Both the position numbers and the translations under genes were made by a program. A stretch of 64,000 nucleotides of DNA from Prochlorococcus sp. AG-347-J06. GTDB taxonomy: Bacteria > Cyanobacteriota > Cyanobacteriia > PCC-6307 > Cyanobiaceae. Below, piece after piece: positions 12,200-21,128 of this stretch. A model generated the notes under the pieces. It ran no database searches. It had not been told where the DNA came from and worked only from the letters and a program-made list of their open reading frames with translations. The stretch spans positions 1 to 64,000 of the forward strand of contig QCBT01000002.1 of assembly GCA_003281525.1 (NCBI GenBank), given 5' to 3'. Position 1 is the first letter of the stretch. Each line of letters begins with the position of its first letter.

Positions 12200-12418
12200 A
12201 TGAGAGAACAAATAAAATTGATATCAAATTTTTCTATGTTTTTATTGGCCTTTTTTTCATTTAGTAATGAATCATTCTCACTTACTAACTACCAAATAAA
12301 AAAATTATGTGCAAAGGAGAAAAGGTTATCTTTATGTATCAAAAACTTACAAGAGAAAAGATCTGATCTCCAAAAAGGAAATTTAATTGAAATACCTGTA
12401 ACACCTTACAAAGGGTAA
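12200..12418 (+). CDS. Hypothetical small protein with signal-like N-terminus
   Basis: Hydrophobic N-term, 72 aa. Confidence 0.5.
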   Translation: MREQIKLISNFSMFLLAFFSFSNESFSLTNYQIKKLCAKEKRLSLCIKNLQEKRSDLQKGNLIEIPVTPYKG

Positions 12419-12431
12419 TTAGAAATTGAAT

Positions 12432-12701
12432 TTAAATTTCAAATTCTGACTCGAAAAGATTAAAAGCGTTTTTGTAGCTTGTGAGAAGTTCCTCAGAATT
12501 ATCAGAAAATCCTTTTTGATCGTAATCTTCTTTTAATTCATCATATAAGTAAACCACTTTGTTAAAGGCACTCATATATTCTTTTTGTATGTCTTCATCA
12601 TCGATATCATAGATTTTTGCCAGTACTAATTCGACATTTTTTTTGGATGAATATATTTTTCTCTCAAAATCTTTATTTAACTTCCTTCTTTTTTTTGCCA
12701 T
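12432..12701 (-). CDS. Hypothetical protein
   Basis: 89 aa ORF with plausible composition. Confidence 0.55.
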   Translation of the reverse strand: MAKKRRKLNKDFERKIYSSKKNVELVLAKIYDIDDEDIQKEYMSAFNKVVYLYDELKEDYDQKGFSDNSEELLTSYKNAFNLFESEFEI

Positions 12702-12829
12702 TTAAAATTACTAGATACAGATTAACAATACTAAAATTGATAGATAAATTAAATTAAAACTTATAAAATAAAAATATAGTTTTCAAATCAAAATAAAACC
12801 TCTACTTTCCAAATAAATCAATCGATGAT

Positions 12830-13267
12830 ATGAGTAAAAAAGAAACAACTAATCCTAAAGAGGATAGAAACCAAAACTATGAAACCAAGAAAATGAATAC
12901 TTCCGAAAACTTTAGGAAAAAGAAAGATAAGGATCTTCCATGGTGGGTAGAGTTATTATTTGTTCAGATAGGGTTACCAGATAAATTATTAATAAAAATA
13001 TTAAAATCCAAAAAAACATCTAAAGAATTTATTAAAAATGAAAAAAAATCAATAATAATATTTTTCTTTGTAATTATTGCATTGTCATATTTTTATCCAG
13101 TTATTAAACATGCAAAAAACAAATTAGATTGTGAAGCGATTGCTAAAAATTATATTATTAAAAATAAAAATATAATCGGAATTAATAATAGGGAAATAAA
13201 AATGATATCTACAAATTTTTGTAATGGTGGTGAAGAAATCTATGAAATAGAAAATTTAAAAAATTAA
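12830..13267 (+). CDS. Hypothetical single-TM protein with two C-terminal cysteines
   Basis: TM IIIFFFVIIALSYFYPVIKHAK then C...CNGG. Confidence 0.6.
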   Translation: MSKKETTNPKEDRNQNYETKKMNTSENFRKKKDKDLPWWVELLFVQIGLPDKLLIKILKSKKTSKEFIKNEKKSIIIFFFVIIALSYFYPVIKHAKNKLDCEAIAKNYIIKNKNIIGINNREIKMISTNFCNGGEEIYEIENLKN

Positions 13268-13349
13268 ATTTTGAATTATTCTCTATAAATAAGCGACATA
13301 ATATTATGATAGTAATTTTAAAGTTTAGTAAAGTTTAAATTTTATTCCC

Positions 13350-13526
13350 ATGACTGATATAAAACAAAAGAAAGAAAACGTGAAAATGCATTTAAAAGAT
13401 TTAAGGCAAAACTTAAAGAAAATGCATTTAGAAGTTACGGAAGAATTAATATTACCGAAGCCAGGTGACATAAAAGACTTGATGAATAAAATGGATAAAC
13501 TATTAAAATTAATAGAATCAAAATAA
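13350..13526 (+). CDS. Hypothetical coiled small protein (58 aa)
   Basis: MTDIKQKKENVKMHLKDLRQNLKKMHLEVTEELILPKPGDIKDLMNKMDKLLKLIESK; not in ORF track. Confidence 0.55.
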   Translation: MTDIKQKKENVKMHLKDLRQNLKKMHLEVTEELILPKPGDIKDLMNKMDKLLKLIESK

Positions 13527-13566
13527 ACTATAATTTAAATAATTTAATATAATTAAAAGTTAAAAA

Positions 13567-13917
13567 ATGAAGATAATAAAACAATTTCCACTAATAATTC
13601 TAATTGCAATTTTCCTGATTTCTTGTAGATCATCCACTAATAAAGAGTATCCCATAAATAATTCGGAAAAAAATATTGATGAGAATCCTAATTCAGAAAA
13701 GAAAAAAATGGAAATAAAGTTTTCTTGTGGAGATGATGGTATCTCAGAATACTTAGATGATGGATGGAATATTATAAAAGAAGATTCCCAAGAAAAAATT
13801 TGTACTTGGAAATCTGTTCCTGCTACAAAAGATTGTAATATGGAAAAAGATAAAGGCTGTAAAATAACAAAACCAGATAAAATAGGTGAAGAAAAAATTT
13901 ATATATTGGAAAAATAA
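13567..13917 (+). CDS. Putative small lipoprotein
   Basis: MKIIKQFPLIILIAIFLISCRSS lipobox-like. Confidence 0.6.
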   Translation: MKIIKQFPLIILIAIFLISCRSSTNKEYPINNSEKNIDENPNSEKKKMEIKFSCGDDGISEYLDDGWNIIKEDSQEKICTWKSVPATKDCNMEKDKGCKITKPDKIGEEKIYILEK

Positions 13918-14227
13918 ATTTAATATATGACTCCAAAATCAGATCACTTGGTTGATTTAATTTTTAAGAAATTAAAAACCTATAAGAAAAAAAAAATATT
14001 TTTAGAAAAAGAAAGTTTGCATAAGTTTATTCTTTCACTTTTCAAAGAAAACTGATCCAGGACTTAATTAAGTTAACTGCTATAGTTATATAAATTTTTA
14101 ATTAGTAAAGAAATGGATAGTTTTTCTGCATTAACTATTATCCTGACAATTATTTTTATCGTAAGTCTTTATTTTTTATTAAGGGTTACTTCTAGTAAAA
14201 AGAATTAGAAAATATTTTAAATAATTG

Positions 14228-14410
14228 TCAGATGATTGGATCATCTCTTAGAAGTAAAATTGTATGTTTATTTAATCCATCATTGATCCATTCTTTATAT
14301 TCTTCTAGGACACACTTTTTATCAGAATTATCTAGTAGATTAATTCTTTTTTTTGCATTTTCTAAGGCCAACTTAATACAGAATTTATAATCACTGGAGT
14401 TTTCTTGCAT
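14228..14410 (-). CDS. Hypothetical protein
   Basis: 60 aa ORF. Confidence 0.45.
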   Translation of the reverse strand: MQENSSDYKFCIKLALENAKKRINLLDNSDKKCVLEEYKEWINDGLNKHTILLLRDDPII

Positions 14411-14550
14411 TTGTTTTTTTTAAATTTAATTAAAAATAATTTCTTATTCTGTATTGAAAATTACAATAATAAGCGTTGATTTAATAAGAGTATCAAGCAA
14501 TACGGAAGAATTTTTAATATATTTGGATAATCATATTTTATAAAAATCCT

Positions 14551-14745
14551 ATGTCATACGAAGCAGGCAGTAAAGAATGTAGACATTTAATTGAAGCTAA
14601 AGAGAGCCTTCTATCAACACTAGATGCGTTAAGTAATATACATTCGACCGATCTAATACAAATCCAAATTAAAGAAATTTACAATGAATTAGAACAGATG
14701 CATGATAATAGAAAAAAAATAGAATCAGCTACAAATTATCTTTAA
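14551..14745 (+). CDS. Hypothetical protein
   Basis: 64 aa helical ORF. Confidence 0.5.
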   Translation: MSYEAGSKECRHLIEAKESLLSTLDALSNIHSTDLIQIQIKEIYNELEQMHDNRKKIESATNYL

Positions 14746-14769
14746 TATATTCAAATTAACCGAAAGTTT

Positions 14770-14967
14770 TCAAAAATGACTTTTTATCTTAGTTACCTTT
14801 TTTTCTGATAATAAATCTAATAAAGCATCGAGCTGTGCGAGTACTTCCTTTGCTTCATTAAGATCTGGCAACAAATCTTCTTTGATAAGCATTTGATGCA
14901 TTTCTCTTAGCTCTAACCTTATATATCTAAGGTGAGAACATACTTCCTCTCTCTTAGCTGCACTCAT
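14770..14967 (-). CDS. Hypothetical protein
   Basis: 65 aa helical ORF. Confidence 0.5.
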   Translation of the reverse strand: MSAAKREEVCSHLRYIRLELREMHQMLIKEDLLPDLNEAKEVLAQLDALLDLLSEKKVTKIKSHF

Positions 14968-15103
14968 ATTTCCTTTATATTCTTTATATTATACAACACG
15001 ATCTTTTTTGAATCCCATAACAACCTTTTCAAGTTGAAAAATTATTTCAAAACCAATTACATATCAAAATCTTTTAAAGTTGCGTTGTAGTAATATATCA
15101 TTT

Positions 15104-15277
15104 ATGAAAAAGAAAAAATCAAAAAAAAATCAAACTTATTCAAATTTAAAAGATCAAAAATTAGGTCAAACAAAAAATTCTGCGAAAATAGTATTATTTG
15201 TTTTTGGGATAGGTCCAATTATTGGCATAATAATATTTTTATACAGTAAGGGATTTTTTACTTCACCAACCATTTAA
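15104..15277 (+). CDS. Small single-TM hypothetical protein
   Basis: ATG-started form MKKKKSKKNQTYSN... within track ORF 15080-15277; TM KIVLFVFGIGPIIGIIIFLY. Confidence 0.5.
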   Translation: MKKKKSKKNQTYSNLKDQKLGQTKNSAKIVLFVFGIGPIIGIIIFLYSKGFFTSPTI

Positions 15278-15334
15278 ATCTTGAGTAATAAAGATTAATT
15301 TTAAAAGATTAATTTTTTGATAAATTCAAAATAA

Positions 15335-15538
15335 TTATTGAAATTTTTTTAATGAAAATATCCTAAATTCTGACATTTTTCTAGCATTTTCTGGATTAGA
15401 TATTAAAAAAGGATGGTCTGATAAAAGTTCAAATACCTTATCTATCTTTAATCGCAAATCATCACAATCAATATTTTCCCATTCCTCATCAAATGACATT
15501 GCAAAGCTATCAGCGTTATCATAAAGTTTGTCTTTCAT
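15335..15538 (-). CDS. Hypothetical protein
   Basis: 67 aa ORF. Confidence 0.45.
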   Translation of the reverse strand: MKDKLYDNADSFAMSFDEEWENIDCDDLRLKIDKVFELLSDHPFLISNPENARKMSEFRIFSLKKFQ

Positions 15539-15767
15539 AATACTTGGAATTTAAATTAAAAAAATTTCAGAAATCCGAATCAATCTGAAAGAGTAATTAG
15601 AAGATACATACAAAACTATCCTCATGACTATTTGAGAAATAACATTATATAAGTTTTCTTTAAAATTATACTTTAATTTCATTATTTAAATTTATAAATA
15701 AGTGCTATTTATTAAACTCTGAAATCATTTGACAGAAGTGTTACAATATTGACATATGTAAGAACTC

Positions 15768-16136
15768 ATGGAAAATAAAGTCAAAAGAATAGGATATCTC
15801 CCTAGAAAAAGAGTCCTTGAAATTATCGATGAAATATCCAAGAGCGAATCAATAAGTAGATCTAAGGTAGTTGGAATTTTAGTTGAAGAAGCATTAGATG
15901 CCAGAGGAATTGCGAATTTTGGATATAGTAATACTAATAAGTCAAATATATACAAGTCAGATAATTTTAAAGATCTCCAAAATGAGAATGCACACTTAAA
16001 AGATACTGAAGACGAATTTGTTGATGATAGTGGTTATACAGTTTCATCTCACAAAAATTTAGACCGCTCAATATCTTCTGCAGATATTGAATTAGCAAAT
16101 AAAATAAATATTCTTAAGAAATCAGGATTAATATAA
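15768..16136 (+). CDS. Ribbon-helix-helix-like protein
   Basis: RKRVLEIIDEISKSESISRSKVVGILVEEAL resembles an RHH/CopG segment. Confidence 0.5.
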   Translation: MENKVKRIGYLPRKRVLEIIDEISKSESISRSKVVGILVEEALDARGIANFGYSNTNKSNIYKSDNFKDLQNENAHLKDTEDEFVDDSGYTVSSHKNLDRSISSADIELANKINILKKSGLI

Positions 16137-16267
16137 CTCTTATTGCGTATTTATTTTATTTTTTAATGCATAACATTGGATCATTGTTTATTCTTAGTCA
16201 GGAATAATATTCTTTTTACATAATTTGAATATTAAATCCTTTCTAATATTGATTTTGTAATTTAAAA

Positions 16268-17587
16268 ATGAAAGATATTAAATGTCCTTCATGCGGCAAA
16301 ACTTTCCGAATTGATCCCAGCAGCTTTGAAGAAATACTTCTTCAGATAAAAGACGAAGAATTTAATAAACAAATAAAAGAAAGACTTATCTTGGCTGAAG
16401 AAGATAATAAAAAAGCATTGGAAATTTTAAAACGTGAGTTAAAAATACAGTTAATAGAGCAGAATCGGATTAAAGAGTCTGAGATCCAAACTCTTGAATC
16501 TAAATTAAAAATAGCTGATGAAAAGAAAACAAATGCCCTTAATGATTTAAAAAATCAAGCAACAAATAAAATTAATTCATTGAATAATGAATTAATCAAG
16601 TTGAAAGACGAAATTAAAAACCAGTCTTTAATTTCAGAATTATCTTTAAAAAACAAAATTAGTGAAGCTGTTACTAATTTAGAAAAAGAAAACTCATCTT
16701 TAACAAATTCCATTGAGAAGATGAAGCTTGAACATTCAATTAATGAAAAATTAATTGAAGAAAAGTTTAAAAGCAAAATTAATGAAAGGGACCTAACTAT
16801 TCAGGAGTTAAGAGAAATGAAATCTAGATTATCTACAAAGATGATAGGAGAAACATTAGAAATCCATTGCGAAACTCAATTTAATCTGAATCGTGCCTCT
16901 GCATTTAAAAACTCATATTTCGAAAAGGATAATGATGCCACTTCAGGAAGTAAAGGTGACTATATATTTAGAGAATTTGATGAAAATAAAACCGAAGTCG
17001 TATCCATAATGTTTGAGATGAAGAATGAAAGTTTAAACGGAGCTAATAAAAGAAAAAACGAAGATTTTTTAAAAGAATTAGATAAAGATAGAAGACAAAA
17101 ATCTTGTGAATATGCAGTTCTCGTATCCCTTCTAGAACCAGATAGTGAACTATATAATGCTGGCATAGTAGATGTTTCTCATAGATTCCCAAAAATGTAT
17201 GTCATAAGACCTCAATTTTTCTTGCCCATTATTTCTCTGCTAAGAAATGCATCTATGGAAACCTTAAAATACAAATCTCAAATAGATTTAATGAAACGTG
17301 AGAATTTTGACATAACTAATTTTGAAAGTACTCTTGAGCAATTCAAAAATGCAGTTGGTAAAAATGTTTCACTTGCCCAGGATAGATTTAATGATGCAAT
17401 TTCAGAAATTGATAAATCAATAACCCATTTACAAAAAACTAAAGAGGCTTTAGTTCTCTCAAAAAAACATCTTTTATCTGCTGACAGCAAATCTCAAGAT
17501 TTGACAGTAAAGAAATTAACTAGAAATAATCCAACCATGAAGAAGAAGTTTAATGATTTAAATAATTTTGAAGATGAAGTAGCCTAA
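16268..17587 (+). CDS. DUF2130 protein: zinc ribbon + coiled coil + nuclease-like C-terminal domain
   Basis: CPSCGKTF N-term; GDYIFREFDENKTEVVSIMFEMKNE fits a (P)D-(D/E)xK-like pattern. Confidence 0.75.
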   Translation: MKDIKCPSCGKTFRIDPSSFEEILLQIKDEEFNKQIKERLILAEEDNKKALEILKRELKIQLIEQNRIKESEIQTLESKLKIADEKKTNALNDLKNQATNKINSLNNELIKLKDEIKNQSLISELSLKNKISEAVTNLEKENSSLTNSIEKMKLEHSINEKLIEEKFKSKINERDLTIQELREMKSRLSTKMIGETLEIHCETQFNLNRASAFKNSYFEKDNDATSGSKGDYIFREFDENKTEVVSIMFEMKNESLNGANKRKNEDFLKELDKDRRQKSCEYAVLVSLLEPDSELYNAGIVDVSHRFPKMYVIRPQFFLPIISLLRNASMETLKYKSQIDLMKRENFDITNFESTLEQFKNAVGKNVSLAQDRFNDAISEIDKSITHLQKTKEALVLSKKHLLSADSKSQDLTVKKLTRNNPTMKKKFNDLNNFEDEVA

Positions 17588-17683
17588 TTAAAAAAAGTAT
17601 TAAATTAATAATAATTAAAAATATATTTAATTTCTAACTTATAAATATACTATAAAATAATAAATTTCATAGTAAAGAAAATA

Positions 17684-17965
17684 ATGTCCATCAACACTCC
17701 TATTTTCAGTATTGCCAAAGATCTTAATGTCGAGAGTAATAGAATATTACTAGCCTGCAAGAAACTTGGAATCAATGCAAAAGGTGCAACAAAAAGATTA
17801 AATAAAGAAGAATTAGAAAAAATTAAAAGTTATTTTGAAACGGGCAAAAATGTGTCAGATGAAGTGATCAATTTAAATAAAGTTAAAACTAAAAGTAGTT
17901 CAAAAAAAATTGTAGAAAAGGTAAAGATAAAATATTTTGCTAACAGACTTATTCGTAAATCTTAA
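17684..17965 (+). CDS. Standalone IF2_N-domain protein
   Basis: FSIAKDLNVESNRILLACKKLGINAKGATKRLNKEELEKIKSYF. Confidence 0.65.
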   Translation: MSINTPIFSIAKDLNVESNRILLACKKLGINAKGATKRLNKEELEKIKSYFETGKNVSDEVINLNKVKTKSSSKKIVEKVKIKYFANRLIRKS

Positions 17966-18049
17966 ATAAAAATAATTTTTTTTAATTACTTAAAGGATTA
18001 AGCCACAGAAGAAAAAAATAATAATTTATCATAAGTAAAAATACTTAAA

Positions 18050-18463
18050 ATGAGCATAAGTAAAATCTTAAATTCTCTTGAAAAATCCTGGGAAAGAGAT
18101 GATATTCTTTTAAATATAAAGAAGGGGTTAGGGACAGATGAGATAGTTAATGAATTTCTTATGAAAAACGAAAGACAAATTAAAGAATTGAATTCTTTAT
18201 TAAGGCCAGAAGATATTGAATTCTTAAATCAAGTAGAAAAACTCTCAACTTGCGAATCTAAATTAATAAATGAGATTAAAAATTTAAATTACTTAGAAAA
18301 TAATGAAAATAATCACATTATGAATAAAAAAAAGATTGTGCCATCTAATAGAGTTTCTTTAAACAAAATTAGTTCATTCATGATTAATTGGAGTAACAAA
18401 TTTGTAGTTATTGCTTTATTAACAATTTCAGCCATAGCTTTATCAAAACAAGCTTGGGCATAA
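18050..18463 (+). CDS. Hypothetical C-tail-anchored-like protein
   Basis: Helical N-term, C-terminal TM FVVIALLTISAIALSK. Confidence 0.5.
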   Translation: MSISKILNSLEKSWERDDILLNIKKGLGTDEIVNEFLMKNERQIKELNSLLRPEDIEFLNQVEKLSTCESKLINEIKNLNYLENNENNHIMNKKKIVPSNRVSLNKISSFMINWSNKFVVIALLTISAIALSKQAWA

Positions 18464-18498
18464 TTAGCTAAATTAATTTCATTGTAAGAGATATAGTT

Positions 18499-19485
18499 TT
18501 GAGAACTAAACAAGAATATTTAATTAGATATAAAGATGGAAATCTTTATTGTGAACTTGCTGATATTTGGATTGATCCAAGCAAGCCGGTAAAAAAGGCA
18601 TTAATAACTCATGCTCATTTTGATCACTTTACATTTGGCTGTGAAGAATACATTTCTACAAAGGAAACTGCGATCCTTCTTAAAGAAAGAGTTGGAGATA
18701 ATATCAAAATTAAGACTTTTGAATATGGAGAAGAATTTAAGATAAATGGCATTAATATTTCTTTTCATCCATCCGGTCACATCCTAGGATCTAGTCAAAT
18801 AAGGTTTATTTTTGCTGAAGAAAAATGGCTAATTTCAGGTGACTTTAAGCTTCAAAATGATGAGACTTGCAAACAATATGAAATAGTAAAAACTGATTAT
18901 TTAATAAGCGAATGTACTTTTGGTTTACCAATATTTAAGTGGGATGAATCAAATAAAATAGCAAATGATATTTCAAAATGGATAACTAATTCACCAGAAA
19001 AAACTTCTTTACTTTTCTGCTATTCACTTGGAAAAGCTCAGAGATTATTAAACGAAATTAGTCAAACAAATTTTAAAGGCAATATTTATTCCCATAGCAG
19101 TATTCACAAAATGAACAATAGTTATAAAAAACTTGGAATTGATATTCAAGATACTATAAAAATTGAAAATAAAAAAAAGATAGATGAACTTAAAGGAAGT
19201 CTAATATTATTACCGCCATCTTTAAGTAAAGGCTCTTATCTAAAAAATTTCAAAAATATTCAAACAGCTTTCGCGAGTGGATGGATGTCAATAAGAGCTC
19301 TAAGAAAAAGATCAGGATATGATAAAGGATTCGCAATCTCTGATCATGCGGATTGGGATGGAATTCTAAAAGTAGTAAAAATATCTGAAGCAAAAAATGT
19401 ATTTTTTCATCATGGAGATAGTGAAGCCTTAAGAAAATATTTAGTTGAAAAGAAATCAATAAATGTCCTTTTATTCGGTAAATAA
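18499..19485 (+). CDS. Ligase-associated DNA exonuclease (metallo-beta-lactamase fold)
   Basis: THAHFDH motif; FHPSGHILGSSQ; start of ligase/helicase/PdeM operon. Confidence 0.88.
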   Translation: MRTKQEYLIRYKDGNLYCELADIWIDPSKPVKKALITHAHFDHFTFGCEEYISTKETAILLKERVGDNIKIKTFEYGEEFKINGINISFHPSGHILGSSQIRFIFAEEKWLISGDFKLQNDETCKQYEIVKTDYLISECTFGLPIFKWDESNKIANDISKWITNSPEKTSLLFCYSLGKAQRLLNEISQTNFKGNIYSHSSIHKMNNSYKKLGIDIQDTIKIENKKKIDELKGSLILLPPSLSKGSYLKNFKNIQTAFASGWMSIRALRKRSGYDKGFAISDHADWDGILKVVKISEAKNVFFHHGDSEALRKYLVEKKSINVLLFGK

Positions 19486-19487
19486 AT

Positions 19488-21128
19488 ATGAGCTTAAAAA
19501 AGTTTTCTGAATTATTTGGCGATCTAGATTCTATTAATAGTACAAATAATAAAATTGAAGTTTTAAAAAGATATTTTTTGTCAAATGAACCAATAGATAA
19601 TTCATGGGCAATATATTTACTAACTGGAAAAAGTAATAAGAGATTTATTAGTGGAAGATATTTAAAAAATCTTTTTTCTCAAATATATGAATATCCTCAA
19701 TGGTTAATTGATACATGTTATTTAAAAGTTGGAGATTCGGCTGAGGTAATAACCTTATTACTTAAAAATAAAACTATTTCCAGGGATAAGAAATTATCAA
19801 ATATAAGTCTCAATGAATTACTAAGCGAAACAATACCTGCATTATCAAAACTTAATGAGGAGGAGAAAAATTTAGAAATTAAAAATCTATGGGAAACATT
19901 GCCTGAAGATAACCATCTAATTTTCAATAAAATTCTTACAGGAACTTTTAGAGTAGGAGTCTCTATCGGATTAATCACAAAATCTATATCAAAACTAATT
20001 AATGTTGATGAAGGGATTATTTCCCATAGGTTGATGGGGAATTTTGAGCCTTCAATTAACTCATATAAATTTTTAGTTAACAAGAATATCAATCTACAGG
20101 AGTTAAATTCCAAACCATTTCCATTTCTTCTTGCGAATACTATTGAAGATAAAATCTTCAAAGATTCAATAAATGATTTTCAATTTGAATGGAAATACGA
20201 CGGTATAAGGATGCAATTAATTAAAAGATCAGGAAATGTTTCGTTATGGACAAGAGGGCAAGAATTAGTCAATGAATCTTTCCCAGAATTAGTAGAGAAA
20301 ATGTCGCAAATAACAGATGATTTTGTTCTTGATGGGGAATTATTAGTTTGGAATTTTAAAGAACAAATTGCCTTTGATTTTTCTTTACTTCAAAAAAGAA
20401 TAAATAGAAAGTCTCCTACTAAATCAATCCAAATAAAATATCCAATTATTTTTATTGCTTATGATCTTTTAGAGATTAATGGAAGAGATATAAGAGAAAT
20501 TAAATTAGAAAATAGAAGAATTGAGTTAGAAAAATATTTTTCAAAATGGCAAATTAAAACTGAGAATAATATCTCTGATATTTTCAAAATATGTGATTTG
20601 ATCTTTCCTAAAAATTGGCCTGATGCTTTAACTTTTAAAGAAAAATCTCGAGAAAATAATACTGAAGGATTGATAATTAAGAAAAAGACTTCTATTTACT
20701 CCTCTGGTAGAAAGAAAGGTATTTGGTGGAAATATAAAGTTGATCCTATGCAACTGGATGCTGTTCTAATTTACGCTAAGGGCGGTAGCGGTAGAAGAGC
20801 TGGCCTGTATACAGATTACAGTTTTGCATTATGGAAAGACAAAGAATTAATTAAATTTGCAAGTGCATATTCTGGTTTAACGAATATTGAGATTAAAGAG
20901 CTAGATAAATGGATAAGAAAAAATACAATAGAAAAATTTGGTCCTGTTCGATCGTTAAAACCAGAAATGGTATTCGAAATATCATTTGAGAAAATACAAA
21001 TTTCTAAACGTCATAAGTCAGGCATAGCAGTACGATTTCCAAGAATAACAAAATGGAGAAAAGATAAAAAAATTAATGATGCAGATAGCCTAGAGAATGC
21101 TTATGAACTAATGAAAAAAATATCATGA
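19488..21128 (+). CDS. ATP-dependent DNA ligase
   Basis: EWKYDGIRMQL (KxDG), DGELL, EGLIIKKK motifs. Confidence 0.92.
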   Translation: MSLKKFSELFGDLDSINSTNNKIEVLKRYFLSNEPIDNSWAIYLLTGKSNKRFISGRYLKNLFSQIYEYPQWLIDTCYLKVGDSAEVITLLLKNKTISRDKKLSNISLNELLSETIPALSKLNEEEKNLEIKNLWETLPEDNHLIFNKILTGTFRVGVSIGLITKSISKLINVDEGIISHRLMGNFEPSINSYKFLVNKNINLQELNSKPFPFLLANTIEDKIFKDSINDFQFEWKYDGIRMQLIKRSGNVSLWTRGQELVNESFPELVEKMSQITDDFVLDGELLVWNFKEQIAFDFSLLQKRINRKSPTKSIQIKYPIIFIAYDLLEINGRDIREIKLENRRIELEKYFSKWQIKTENNISDIFKICDLIFPKNWPDALTFKEKSRENNTEGLIIKKKTSIYSSGRKKGIWWKYKVDPMQLDAVLIYAKGGSGRRAGLYTDYSFALWKDKELIKFASAYSGLTNIEIKELDKWIRKNTIEKFGPVRSLKPEMVFEISFEKIQISKRHKSGIAVRFPRITKWRKDKKINDADSLENAYELMKKIS

